Origin: Imbricaverruca yamaguchii | Lineage: Eukaryota; Arthropoda; Thecostraca; Neoverrucidae | NCBI GenBank assembly: GCA_034440575.1 | Contig: JAOTOL010001623.1 | Coordinates: 2,538,001 to 2,602,000 of the forward strand | DNA: 64,000 nucleotides | Reading direction: 5' to 3' | Shown: positions 13,501-27,500 of the stretch, one piece after another | Numbering within the stretch: the stretch's first letter is position 1 | How the letters are laid out: every line of letters starts with the position of its first letter | The notes under the pieces: model-generated | What the model saw: only the letters and a program-made list of their open reading frames with translations | Databases searched by the model: none | What the model was told of the DNA's origin: nothing | Translations under genes and position numbers: made by a program

Positions 13501-16500
13501 GGCCGGGAGTTACAGCGGCGCCGGTCACACATGCTGACGGTGCGGCTGTGAGCGGCTCCATCACACCAGGCACCACACCACCACACATCATGACAGGCAG
13601 GCACACATCTGAGCAAACTACCGGCGCCAGATGACCAGATTCGCCGCTAGATTGTGTGACGGTTTGTTTGGTTGACTCACAGGTGCATGAACCCTGATCG
13701 TTCCATATAACCAGTTTTAAATTCTGTTTGGCTCGGCAACTCATTGACACACCACTGACATTATCTTCCCCGGTGTAAACTGGCAAAACGCTTTTCTGGG
13801 TTTACATGCAGGTGCAGCCACAACACCATTGCCATTCTTACGCCCGTTGGGATGAACTAATGGAACGTAATACGGATATGCCTGTTTGGCGGTGCAGGGA
13901 ATATCGGCGGAGGCACGTACTCTCATATTTAGAGACGACATCCATGGCATTTTGATGTCCGTAGTCGATGACCGAGTGGTCCTCCCCGCGCTGGGCCATT
14001 CCGCCGCGTACTCCCCGGCCGCCGCGACCCCTGTTCATAAGAGCAGACGTGGCCCGGGTGAGACGAAGAGCAGCTCAACAGCGGTCACGGCGTGCAGCCA
14101 AAAATACAACCCAGCCAATGGCGAGACGGTCAGACAGCAGCCCCAGCGTCCAATCACAAACACAACCTGGCCAATGGCGAGACGGCCAGACAGCAGTCCC
14201 AACGTAAAGTCACAAATACACCCCGGCCAATGGCGAGACGGCCAGACAGCGGTCCCAACGTCAAGTCACAAATACAACCTGGCCAATGGCGAGACGGCCA
14301 GACAGCGGTCCCAACGTCAAGTCACAAATACAACCTGGCCAATGGCGAGACGGCCAGACAGCAGTCCCAACGTCAAGTCACAAATACAACCTGGCCAATG
14401 GCGAGACGGCCAGACAGCAGTCCCAACGTCAAGTCACAAATACAACCCAGCCAATGGCGAGACGGCCAGACAGCGGTCCCAACGTCAAGTCACAAATACA
14501 ACCTGGCCAATGGCGAGACGGCCAGACAGCAGTCCCAACGTCAAGTCACAAATACAACCCGGCCAATGGCGAGACGGCCAGACAGCGGTCCCAACGTCAA
14601 GTCACAAATACAACCTGGCCAATGGCGAGACGGCCAGACAGCAGTCCCAACGTCAAGTCACAAATACAACCCGGCCAATGGCGAGACGGCCAGACAGCAG
14701 TCCCAACGTCAAGTCACAAATACAACCTGGCCAATGGCGAGACGGCCAGACAGCAGTCCCAACGTCAAGTCACAAATACAACCTGGCCAATGGCGAGACG
14801 GCCAGACAGCAGTCCCAACGTCAAGTCACAAATACAACCCGGCCAATGGCGAGACGGCCAGACAGCGGTCCCAACGTCAAGTCACAAATACAACCTGGCC
14901 AATGGCGAGACGGCCAGACAGCAGTCCCAACGTCAAGTCACAAATACAACCCGGCCAATGGCGAGACGGCCAGACAGCAGTCCCAACGTCAAGTCACAAA
15001 TACAACCTGGCCAATGGCGAGACGGCCAGACAGCAGTCCCAACGTCAAGTCACAAATACAACACGGCCAATGGCGAGACGGCCAGACAGCGGTCCCAGAG
15101 TCCAGTCACAACACAACCCTACCAGGGGCGAGACGTGGTGCAGTCACAACTCAGCATCTGGGCGGACGACATCTCGACAAGCGGACATCCGCACAGTGGT
15201 GTGCAATCAGTCCACAGGTAGGCCACATCCCTCTCGGCCCAACTGCAGGCGAGCCGCCGTGTCGGGGTTTCGTGGGCGTGAGCCACCGACACAGACACGT
15301 ACCGGGAGGCACCGTACCCTCGGCCAGGGTATCCGCCAGGGTCATGCCAGTCTTCTCCTCCCTGATCCGGGTACTCCTGCTCGTACGGATCGTATTGTTG
15401 CTGGCCACCCCTGCAGCAAGAGAGACGGGTGAGTTGGTTAAACGCAGGGACAGTGGCGGACACAAGTAGCCGTGGAGTGCACAGCTATTTACCACAAAGT
15501 CCACATATTAGTATGATGTTCATTGAACATGCATGCATAATCTAAATGATGAAAGATACATTTCTAAACATACACAGTTGAAACGCCATTCTTTCGCCTT
15601 CCACCAAGGTCAAATGGCCTCACTTGACACGTCACAACCACATCAAATTCAAACTGACAACATAGCCAACAGAATAGCAATTCAAAGGATAATAACACTG
15701 AAAACACATCCATCCTGAGTCACACACCAATGAGTCCCCCATCCCGAATCCCACGTGGCTGAGCTTTCTGTTCACAAAAGTGTCGCCGATGAACGTTTTT
15801 TTCAAACGCTTGTGACCACTATCACAGCTATCAGGACAGTTGTGATCATAGTTAGATTTGTGCTTTATAATCTTGGATGCTAACTGGAAACTTTGTATGC
15901 AATCAAATATGGACAGGATATTTTGTTCCAAGCTGACATTAGAATCTTAGCTTGCATGTTTCAGTGAATCTTGAGCACTGTATCAGGGACCAGGCCATTG
16001 CTAAAGAACACTATTCAGCCTCCAAGTAACAAAAAGGACAGGATAACTTTCTGAAGAGGACAATTTTCTGGATTACAAAAATCCAGCAACAGCCAATTTT
16101 TCCAACCGTGGTTGTGACAGAAACGAAAAGCTTAGCTCCAGCGTTTCGTGAACACTCGTGTCAACGTGGTGCACTACACCGCAACAAGGCAGTTACCAAC
16201 GCCGCCAAATCACTCTTATGTACCTAGCAAACTGGCACACTAGATGAAAGTTCGTCTGCTCACTGAACTTGGTATGGCGAAACGGCGCGTGCGCAAAAGC
16301 GTACACCTCTGCAACATGAGCAGCAACCGACATGGCAACATGGGCAGCAACCAACATGGCAACATGGCGTGGGCCGTGACTCACTGGATTGCATACAAAT
16401 TAAAAGTTAAACTGTTCTTCACGATTCAGAAAAAAACTTATGTTCGAAAACATATAAAACTATATTGTGACGTTTCGAACATAGGCTGCTGTCAAGCCAT

Positions 16501-19500
16501 GCATTATGACGTATGACCTTTGGAAATATGGGTCTTTCTGAACTATGTGCTAACTGAATTCATTGATTACCAGACAGGAAGGTAGTAGCAGTGGAGTAGT
16601 GCTCAGGACGCGCCGCCTACTTAGATCATCTTGCGTACATAACATACACCAAAACTACAGCCATTATTTGCACCCAATGCGCCAGACATGAGCGCAGCCA
16701 CGAGGGAGAGGGGAAGAGAATCGACACCTGTCGTTGACACCGATCCTCCTCCATTGAGAGCCATCAACGCCCAGACCTGCCCGCTTGTTCACCTGTCCTT
16801 CAAATCACGCAGGCTGCTCTACCGTCTGGACCAGACCACACCACCAACTCACTTGTCTCCGTAGTCGGCCCACTCGTCATTCTGGCCGTAGCCGTCACCG
16901 GCCGCATCCGGCTCGGTCGGATCGTACGGCTCGTCGCCGTTGTAGCCGCCGCGGTCGCCGTTGTAGCCGTCGCGGTCGCCGCGGTCGCCACCGAAGCCCC
17001 GGCCGCGGTACCCGCCGCGCTCCTCGAAGCCGCCTCTGCCGCGCACACGGCCCTGGAAGCCGCCGTCCAGCGGCTCGCCTGCGTCGTCAAACCGACCGCG
17101 GCCGTAGCCGTCGTCCGGCCCATCGTAGCCGCCGCGGCCGCCACGGCCGCCACGCCCACCTCGTCCGCCCGGGCCGGGGCCGTACCCGTCGTCGGCGTGC
17201 TCGTCGTAGGCACCCCTGCCGCCGCGGCCAGAGCCGTAGCCGGAATCGTCGAACCGACTTCTTCCGCGGCCGGAGCCGTAGCCGTCGTCGTCGAGTCGGC
17301 CTCTTCCGCGACCGGAGCCGTAGCCGTCGTCGTCGAATCGACCTCTTCCGCGGCCGGAGCCGTAGCTGTCATGGTCCGGCCGACCCCTTCCGCGGCCGGG
17401 GCCGTAGCCGTCGCCCGAGTCGTCGTAGCCGCCGCGGCCCCGGCCGCGATGCCCGGCCCGCTCGCCGTCGTGCTGCGCGCGGCCGTACTCGGAGCCGTCG
17501 TAGCCGGACCGGTCGTCCGTGTGGTCGGCGCCGTACTGGTCGGCCGTGTGCCGGCCGGGCCGCCAGTCGGCGTCTCGGCTGAGCGACGAGTCGCGACTGG
17601 GGCCCGGCCCGTCAGAGTGGCCGGCCGCACCTGGACGCACAGCGGGCCGAGATCAGCGCAGGTCAGTGGGCGGGTGGCGGCTGGTGGCGCACCGTCATCC
17701 GGCGGACATTGTACACACCGATCGGAAGCAAACGACAAATCACAGAACGGAGGAACTGAGCTATAGACGCTACAGTCACCTTCAACTATGGCACAACTGA
17801 GTGCGGTCGCAACAGTCAACTTCAACGATAGCACAACTGAGTTGCGGTCGCAACAGGGAACTGCAATGATGACACAACTGAGCTACGGTCGCAACAGTGA
17901 ACTGCTATCATGACACATTCGAGTTGCCGAGTGATAAGACTTTTCGGCATATCCCACACGCATACGCAACGACATCGCAGTTCGATTTTCATTGAAATCA
18001 AGCAACCCTCCCAATGCGTGGACGTGGTTATACTCCCCCGGATATTCATTTGAAGTAGCTCCTGAAACACTCATGCTAGTGTTCTGCAATTTGACATACC
18101 TTCTGTGACGCGATTTTTACGTGTTGAAACATTACGTTCAGTGCTTTTAAGATACCGGAGCCGAGACCGGCCCAGGTTGGGGGTGGTGGTAATAGGTTTG
18201 TCCTTTGGGGTGCATCGACCACATAGACCATTTTGCGCCCGTTAACGCAATGTGCCAGCATACTATGGTTTGATGTCTCAGCTCATATCTGAGTGCTCGC
18301 GATTTGCGATAGAAAATGTCAAAAAATACTTTTGTAGTAGTACAAGACAGCCAACGAATACGTGGCACACTGCACTGGGTGGGGTGGAACAGCGTGAGCA
18401 CGGAGGGCGATCACTTGTCGTTAACAAGCACCTGTGTGTCGCTGGTGTATGTCCTATCTTAGGCGCCGGCACAACGCAACTTCCTCTCATCTTTGCGAAC
18501 GAAATGACGCCATCCACGTCACGAGCGCTGGCTTCACTAGTTGAAGTTCGCTACGCTTCAGACTCGCAAGTGTATTGCTATTTGCGACGCACCGAGGACG
18601 ATATTGCCGGCTTTAGTCTGCCGGGGGAGGGGCCAGGAGGTCCAGCGGCTGCCGTCTGCGGCTCTCTTCGTTGCCGGATCCACAGCTTCGTTGCCAGCCA
18701 GACCTATGCGGCTTGGGATCCACACGCAACTACACTGATTTCCTCATCATACAGAGGAACCAAGGTCGTCGTGATGTAATGCAGGACGTGGTCGTAGTGA
18801 TCAAATGCTTTCACAGACAACAGGCTACTCAGAGACTGAGCGGGTACTAAGTGGGTTTCGGCTTAAGAGACAAATCCGCCTGACCCGCTGCCGCGAGCCC
18901 TACTTGCTCACCAGGCCTACGCTGCAGACCAGGCACGGGCGGCAGATCCGGCGGCGGAGTCTCGCCCCGCGCCTTGGCCAGCTTCTGAGCCAGCCGTCGC
19001 CGCAGCTGGTCGCGGCGACCCAGCAGCTTGGTCTTCATCTGCATCATCTCCTCCTCGTACGATCTGTCACAACGGGACGTGCGGCTTTAGTGATGCAAAA
19101 CAACAAAATTGGGAGGCATAGCTTTATATTATTATGCAGATTGCATTATCAGTTTAAAAAAAGCCTTGGGTCATTTTACGCCGCGCTCAGCTGCCAGGCG
19201 TTATAGCGCCATATAGCGCCACATAGTGTCACACAGCGCCGGGACCGTCTCACGCACGAATGGTCGCGGACGTACTCCGAAATCCCACCGGCTTTGGGAT
19301 CCGAACCGACAACGAGCGTTCGACCAAGGGTCGAACGCTCTACCGACTGAGCTACCGCTACTCCAATACACAATTTGTGTTGCAAAGTTTTGGCGTTTAC
19401 ATTATTCTACGAGAATATATCAAGGTACAGATAAGCACAAGTAAAATGTACTGCTGGCAGTATTACGAGCGAAGCGTAATAAGTTCATCCGATTCGATTT

Positions 19501-22500
19501 GGGTGTGTTATGAAACGCGTCGCAATACATTCAACTGACCCGGTGAAAATGTGCAATCAAATACAAAAACTGCAGTAATTAAATAATTATTCAACTGATC
19601 TGTCCTGCTTCAATGCATAGTGTGCTATGAAAAGGTTAAATAGCAAATCCAATTGGAGTTCATCGTAGCTTTTTACGTAGGAATTGACAGTAAAACGACA
19701 CTCGCAACGCTCGTCTTACTAAAAACAAGTACTACGCTGTTGAATCTCATTGGGGTTTAGGGGCACATCGACTACGTTGGTCATGCAGCAGTGTTAAATC
19801 TCAAAATATAATATAGAATACGCTGGGTGCAAACGTAGAGGGATCAAGACAAAACTTACAGTATACACCACATATAAAAATAAGTGTGCAGACTGATATC
19901 ATGCTTCTCAGCACGTCGTTGCAAAGTAATACGCCCCTCAAACGCCGAATTGTCCAGCCGGCCAGGCCACTAAATTAATTGCTTCCTGGACGATTTTCTG
20001 ACTTTCTCACCGACTTCCTCGTAGTTGAAAGGAACTCTTGCAGCCATTTTTGGTCGCCTTGTAATCACAGTAACGTAATCACTACGGCTTCGGTAATCAC
20101 GCCGATCTGTTGCCCCAGAAAATTGCAGGGGAATAAATCAGCAGCGACTTTTTTTTGGTTCCTGGACAGCGAAGAGCTACAATGACTTGGTTCACGATGA
20201 ACGTGGCTGACTATATGCATATCGACACAGCTGGAATGTCCCGCCCCCAAGCTGGTATGTCGGTAGATATTTGTTTATTGGGGGGTTCACCACGAACTTT
20301 ATGCACAATCACGGCTAATGGCACCGCCCACACTGTTTCGCCGGTGGGCCGCGGGATTGGGAAATGTATGTAGATATTTCGGTTAGATAACTCTTAACGA
20401 GATTGACGCGAAATCAGATAAAGAGAAACGCATAAAAGGAAGTCGAGAAAATGAACAGCTGGTAAAAAAGCAATAGGTATGATTGCAAATATTATGAGGA
20501 TCATAAGTTATGACATAGGAAGCAATGCAAAACTATGGACTTGCAATTCATACTAATCCATACGGAGCACCTCCGGCACGATTACTCACGTCAGCTGGGA
20601 TTTATCGGCAGTGCTTCTGTTTTCTTCCTTCCATTTGGCGAACTGCTCCTCCCACGATTTGAACTGCTTCTCGAACAGTTCGTCGGCCCGCTGGAGTTGC
20701 CGGATCTCCTGGAACGGCCGGAACGTCGTGGAACGGGCGACTAGCAGCATTGCAGAGGGCTCGAGGGACGAAAGATTTCTTCCTTTCATTTGATTTTCCC
20801 CCGCCAGTACGTAAATGCACAACCAAGCGCCGGAGTAACGCACAATTAACCAGCGTAGCAGTGAATTTCCTTCCGAACGCTTACTTCAGCGAGGGCCGCT
20901 CGAACACCAGTCTGAAAAAACGTTCTGCTGCCCAGAACTGCCCATGTCCAACACGATCGGTGACAGGCCACCCATGGTGAATGGTGTGCAGTGGTAAATG
21001 ATGTGCAGTGCGCAGTGTGCACTGCACAATGACACGTCATCGATTCGCGCCACCTCTGCACCAGGTATGGGCGGTGTGGACGCTGTGGCCCGCCACCTCT
21101 GCAGTGCCATGGCTACACCTGCAGCAGGTCTGGGCGGTGTGGACGCTATAGCCCGCCACTTCTGAAGTGCCATGGTTACACCTGCAGCAGGTCTGGGCGG
21201 TGTGGACGCTGTGACCCGCCACTTCTGAAGTGCCATGGTTACACCTGCAGCAGGTCTGGGCGGTGTGGACGCTGTGACCCGCCACCTCTGCAGTGCCATG
21301 GTTACACCTGCAGCAGGTCTGGGCGGTGTGGACGCTATAGCCCGCCACTTCTGAAGTGCCATGGTTACACCTGCAGCAGGTCTGGGCGGTGTGGACGCTG
21401 TGACCCGCCACCTCTGCAGTGCCATGGTTACACCTGCAGCAGGTCTGGGCGGTGTGGACGCTATGGCTCGCCACTTCTGAAGAGCCATGGTTACACCTGC
21501 AGCAGGTCTGGGCGGTGTGGACGCTATAGCCCGCCACTTCTGAAGTGCCATGGCTACACCTGCAGCAGGTCTGGGTGGTGATGACGCTATGGCCCGCCAC
21601 CGCAGCGCGCTAGTGAAGTACCTGACTGGGTCACATGCACAGTGAGGTATGACACTGGCGCGTCACGGTAGTCGGCAGCAGTGACAGCCGCCGGCGGCAG
21701 AAGGCAGAAGGCGCAGCGGCGTGTGGCCGCAGCGGCGGCGCCGGCGCACCGGCTCAAAGGAGCCCTGAATTGTTTTACCATACATGCATCAGTAATTACA
21801 GCATCGTCAGTTTCTCAGACCGCTTGGTCGCGGGCAGACTCGGCAATCTCGCTGCTTGTGGGATCCGAACCCACAACCGCACGGTGGAGTCCAACGCCCT
21901 ACCGGCTGAGTTACCGCGACCACGACAGCGATGGAGGACAAACATGCCGCTGGACAGCAGCAGGGGCGGAGAGGACAGGTGGTACTATGCGGCGACGGTG
22001 GTGGAAGCTAGTGGTGGTGAATCGGAGCTTATGGCTTAGGCTTAATGTGGCGGAAGCCAGTGGCGGTGAATTGGAGTTTATGGTTCAGGTTTAGTGCGAC
22101 GGAAGCCAGTGGCTGCGGCGGTGTTGCTGGAGCGGCGGGTGACCACATCAGACAGCAACCACAGTCCAGTGCCGTCTATTGCTGTCACCACTGCACTGGG
22201 TAATTACACTGGGACATGTGATGGCACCTGGACAGGTGATGGTACCGGGACAGGTGATTGTACTGGGACAGGTGACGGTACAGAGGCGAGTGACGGTACC
22301 GGGACAGGCGACGGCACCGGGACAGGCGACGGTACCGGTACAGGCGACGGTACCGAGACAGGTGACGGTACCGGGACAAGTGATTGTACCGGGACAGGTG
22401 ACGGTACAGAGGCGAGTGACGGTACCGGTACAGGTGATGGCACCGGGACAGGCAACGGTACCGGTACAGGCGACGGTACCGAGACAGGTGACGGTACCGG

Positions 22501-24420
22501 GACAAGTGATTGTACCGGGACAGGTGACGGTACAGAGGCGAGTGACGGTACCGGTACAGGTGATGGCACCGGGACAGGCAACGGTACCGGTACAGGCGAC
22601 GGTACCGAGACAGGTGACGGTACCGGGACAAGTGATTGTACCGGGACAGGTGACGGTACAGAGGCGAGTGACGGTACCGGTACAGGTGATGGCACCGGTA
22701 CAGGCGACGGTACCGAGACAGGTGACGGTACCGGGACAAGTGATTGTACCGGGACAGGTGATGGGCACTGGACAGCGAGCAGCAGTGGCCGTACAATGCA
22801 ACTTCAAACAGTCACTGGTCTCGCCGCACCCCGACCCCGCACCGGCCGCACCTCCTGCTCCTTGACAGTCAGCTGGACGGGCTGCCTCGGTGCCGGCGCC
22901 GGCGACGGCGACGGTGCAGACTTGACCGGCGACGGTGCCGGAGCCTGCTGCGGCGGCTGGGTCGTGTGGGGCGGACGCTGGGCCGTGTGGGGCGGAAGCT
23001 GAGCGGTCTGGGCCGAAAGCTGGGCCGGAAGCGGTGGTGGAGGCGCCGTCATGACGTTCGGTGGTGGAGGCGCGGCCGTATCCGGGGGCGGTGGCGGCGG
23101 CGGCGGCGGCAGCTGCGACGTGAAGCGGGCGGCCGCCGAGTCCGGCGCTACCATCTGCCAACAGCCGGTCAGGTCAGCTCAGGTCACTGCAAAGTGTAAT
23201 CCGGCACCTTCAACGGCAAGCCAGATCAGTTCATCGCAACAAGGCGTACACAGGTATCACCAACTGGAAACCGCCAGCAACGTCATGTTAGGTTAACGCA
23301 AGGAGACGCAATCCCCCACCCTCAATGGCAGATCAGATCAGGTCAGTCACCACAACGAGGTATAAACAGGGCCACTATCTGAAAACGGCCCGTTTTCAAG
23401 TCGGGATATTGCACTGTCGGACTCCCAGCTCCGACATCTCTCCCGCCAGAGAGCGGGTCATGTCATTTGGTGGGTCCGGACTCCCGGCTCCGACATCTCT
23501 CCCGCCAGAGAGCGGGTCATGTCATTTGGTGGGTCCGGACTCCCGGCTCGGACATCCCTCCCGTACGAGAGCGTGTCCAGCCATTTGGTGGGTCCGGACT
23601 CCCGGCTCCGACATCCCTCCCGTACGAGAGCGTGTCCGGCCATTTGGTGGGTCCGGACTCCCGGCTCCGACATCCCTCCCGTACGAGAGCGTGTCAGGTC
23701 ATTTGGTGGGTCCGGACTGCCGGCTCCGACATCCCTCCCGCCAGAGAGCGGGTCAGGTCATTTGGTGGGTCCGGACTCCCGGCTCCGACATCCCTCCCGT
23801 ACGAGAGTGGGTCAGGTCACTTGGTGGGTCCGGACTCCCGGCTCCGACATCCCTCCCGTACGAGAGCGTGTCAGGCCATTTGGCGGGTCCGGACTCCCGG
23901 CTCCGACATCCCTCCCGTACGAGAGCGTGTCAGGCCATTTGGCGGGTCCGGACTCCCGGCTCCGACATCCCTCCCGTACGAGAGCGGGTCAGGCCATTTG
24001 ACCACCTGGGCATATACATCGCACGAAGTGCAACACTGATGCTTACTCCGCATCCGGATCTTCGTTCAGTCTGCATTTCTCGTGATGATGATAATCTGGA
24101 GTTTACGAGCGCGTCTACGGGCAGGATTATTTCGTACCAACTGCATACAATGGCATAACTTAGTACTCAGGAACTGACCACTCTTTGGTTCACTCAGATT
24201 TGTTCCCACTATTTCACAATTCCGCGGAACCAATTTGATTCTTGATGGTGCCATGGCAGAAACCAATGTACTTTGACCGCCTGACATTCACCACGTCGTG
24301 TTGCGAACTGGGTGACGTCACGCCCTCCCCCTCTCACTGACCGGCTGGCCCCATTGGGCCGCGATCTGTTGGTGCTGCTGGGCAGCCAGCTGCTGCTGCT
24401 GCTGCAATGTCGACTGCTGT

Positions 24421-24452
<32 letters not shown>

Positions 24453-24501
24453 TTGCTGCTGTTGTTCCTGTTGTTGCTGCTGCTGTTGCTGCTGCTGCTG
24501 T

Positions 24502-24533
<32 letters not shown>

Positions 24534-27500
24534 GCCGTTCCACAGTTGCTGGCCGGCCGGGTAGCCGGGCTGGGCGGCCATCAGCTGTTGGTACGGGTTC
24601 CAGCCGGCCAGGCCCAGCTGGCCGGCCTGCGCTGCGTACTGGCTGGCGTACTGGCCGGCCTGGGCGGCCAGCTGGCCTCCGGCCTGGGCGGCCAGCTGGC
24701 CTCCGGCCTGCGCGGCGGCGTACTGGCCGGCCTGCGGGCAGAGTACGGCTGTGTGACGCATCAAGCGGCAGCCCAGGCGACACCCTGCATCACGGTTCAA
24801 CGGCACGCAGCATCAGGACTCGCCCAGGTGAGCTGCTGGTCCCGTACTGAGGGCCGCGCCATGATGCGTCTCGACGGGTCGACCTTAGCAGGACACCGAC
24901 TGGCTAGGATCGAAAGTCGACAGTCATCAGTAGTTGCAAGGGGCGGGAATATATCGGTTGCATTGAATTCGACGTCAGCGATTTGTGGTGGATTTCTCAC
25001 TGCAGCCGTGAATGTCGTGGGCAGTGGCAGATATGCATCGGTTCTTGCCGCAAAATGTGACAAAAGTTTACCTGTGCATGGACCTCCAAAATAATGATGT
25101 TGGCACCCCTGAGAGCGAAGTGTTCACCTCACTCCCAGGAAAGCAATCCTCACCCACAGAGCCAAAATTATACTTTTGCTTTTACATGCACAGCTGTCTC
25201 TTTTTTACATTTTTTTGCTTATAAATATCGTATGCAAGGATTGTTTAGCGTTGCACCTACATGCACATACACACAAAATACTGCAGTTCTCGCAAAACCT
25301 GCGAAACAGTCTTGAGCACGCGCCCATCGCCGAACCCCACGTGCAGGCAGCGCGCACAACACGCGCAAAGCCGTAGTGCATCGTGCGCGCAGCGGGACTT
25401 TGCAGATTTCTCGGACCCGCCACACACAACAGTGTTCCAGCGACACGAGCCGGGCAGGTCACGTGACTGCCGATCGTGCCACCGAGTCGAACCACCCGTT
25501 CACAGTCACGCTGATGGCGGCGACGCCGCGGGCGCTCGTCGGCCACCGCTGAGACCGCGCGACTGCGAACATCGCCCGGCTACTGTTGGAGGAGTGCCCT
25601 GTCTGGGCAGCGGAGCGGACCGACAGTCTGTTAGACGGAGGTCACACTTGGGCCCCACATCTCTCACACTCGATGGCAGACGCATTAGCCGCCCGCACCA
25701 CCGAGGTGGCTAATAGCCGGCTCTAGCAATACAAACTACAACAATAATTGCTTTGGGTTCTTTTACGACGCATCCAACCGCTGGGTAATATAGCGTAGCC
25801 AACTTCTCATGCCGATTGGTCACGGGTGGACTCGGTAATGTCACCGGTTGTGAGATTCGAACCCACAATCTTGCTATCACGAGTCCGAAAATATGTCAGC
25901 TGAGCTACCGCAGCCACCTAACTACTGCAATAACAGTATCCGCCTCCCCGATGTGATGCAAAATGGAGGCAAGTTTGTTGGTTGTGTAGACAAATGTACT
26001 TCGATTGTAAGTTGTACGTCGCCCGTCAATGAAGAATTAATGACACTGATTATGATTTCAACACGTATAGTTCAGGTGACAGTTCAGGTGAACGAAGTTC
26101 TCGCAGTGGCCCACAGGGGTACCACCACCAGCAGATGAACTATGTACATCTTAAAATATAACGGCCACACCCAAACTGAACTAAGGCAGCATTAGATCAC
26201 TCCCGAGATATCTCTTATTGATCAGTAATGACGCCCGAATAACGTCTCCAAATGCTATAGCGTGATTATGATGTACGCTTCATACATAATAATACATGAA
26301 AATGTAACATGCATAAGGTAGCATATTAATGACGAGTGCGAATAATGTAGTTACGCATTATGAATCATGCTACACTGTCAGTGTTATATCACTGCCGGTT
26401 CAATACAACACGACACTTGGGTGACAGAAATCAGTTCCGCCGTCAAGCCGACGCATGGGCATCTGGTGTACATGACCTGGTGTAGTTGAACCACTCACGA
26501 AAGCACAATCCACACCACCATCGGCAAAAGTACATCCACGATCAGATTCCAGGCGTTCCTGGGACTTGATGCAACGTAGTTCTGCCACACTTCTGCTTTA
26601 CGTGTGTTCGACAGGCGATGATCTATCGTAGGCGGAGTCAGCCTCCAGAGCAGAGTGGGAAATAACTCCACACTCAAAATGCCGTGCAAACGAGTGTTGT
26701 TTCCCCCGTAGCATCTCACGTACAGGGTTCAACCGGAGTCTCATTTAGCTATATCTATTTGGTTTGAAAATGATCGCATTCACGCGCCTTAGCATGAGCT
26801 GAGATTGATCACTTCTGCAGCATTCGTGCATTCGTCAAGGAACAGCGATTGGTCCAACACAGCATAATTGCCTGTGCACATTGTTCAAGTTAGCAAAAAT
26901 ACACCGTGAAATCTGTAGACATCCATGAGGGAGACGAAGCTCCATGGATAGCCCCTCAATTTACTCCTGAATTGATTAAAATGGCAATCTGAAATGCAGT
27001 CACATCAAGTGCCACAGGCTGCGACAGCATATCCTGGTATCAACTCAGACAGCTTGGCCCTAGAGCACTACAGACATTGGCTGATATTTTCAACATATCA
27101 TACAACACCGCCACAATCCCTAGCATATGGAAAGTCGGTTTCATCATCCCACTCCTCAAGCCAAACAAACCTCCCGAACATCCAGTGTCATAACGCCCTA
27201 TTACTTCTTATGTCCTTTAAAAAAATCCTAGAAAGACTAAGGTCAAATCGAATACAGCCTCATCTCCCCAACCAATCTCATCAGCATGGCTTTGGCTCTA
27301 GTTAGTTATTAGGCGTTTTGGGCGACATCAACTGCAGTGGTTATACAGCGCCCATGGCTTTGGCTCCAAACACTCAACACAAACATATCTCAACAAAATG
27401 GTCCACTTTGCAATCAATGACCTTAATGAACGCAAACCCCCAGCAAGAACGTTAGGCGTTTCAATAGTTAACAGTGAAGCTTTTGAAGCTGTCCTCTTGT

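Noticed and set aside
13886..15469. Plus-strand open frame of 527 codons rich in RRPDSSPNVKSQ
   Set aside because: It is the 56-bp array read through in one frame. Flanking exons belong to YLPM1 on the minus strand.
16785..17834. Long Arg-rich and Ala/Val/Thr-rich frames on both strands
   Set aside because: Shadows of YLPM1 exon 6; only one minus-strand frame closes with splice sites and phases.
19290..19366. tRNA gene
   Set aside because: Box A and B are good, but the acceptor stem does not pair and a SINE body with the shared tail follows. The same holds for 8340-8435 and 21850-21925.
24312..25094. Plus-strand frame with a long poly-leucine run
   Set aside because: Antisense shadow of the YLPM1 polyglutamine exon.
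25300..25720. GC-rich block as a coding exon or promoter of another gene
   Set aside because: Open frames on both strands but no domain, no clear start and no splice sites fitting YLPM1 phases.
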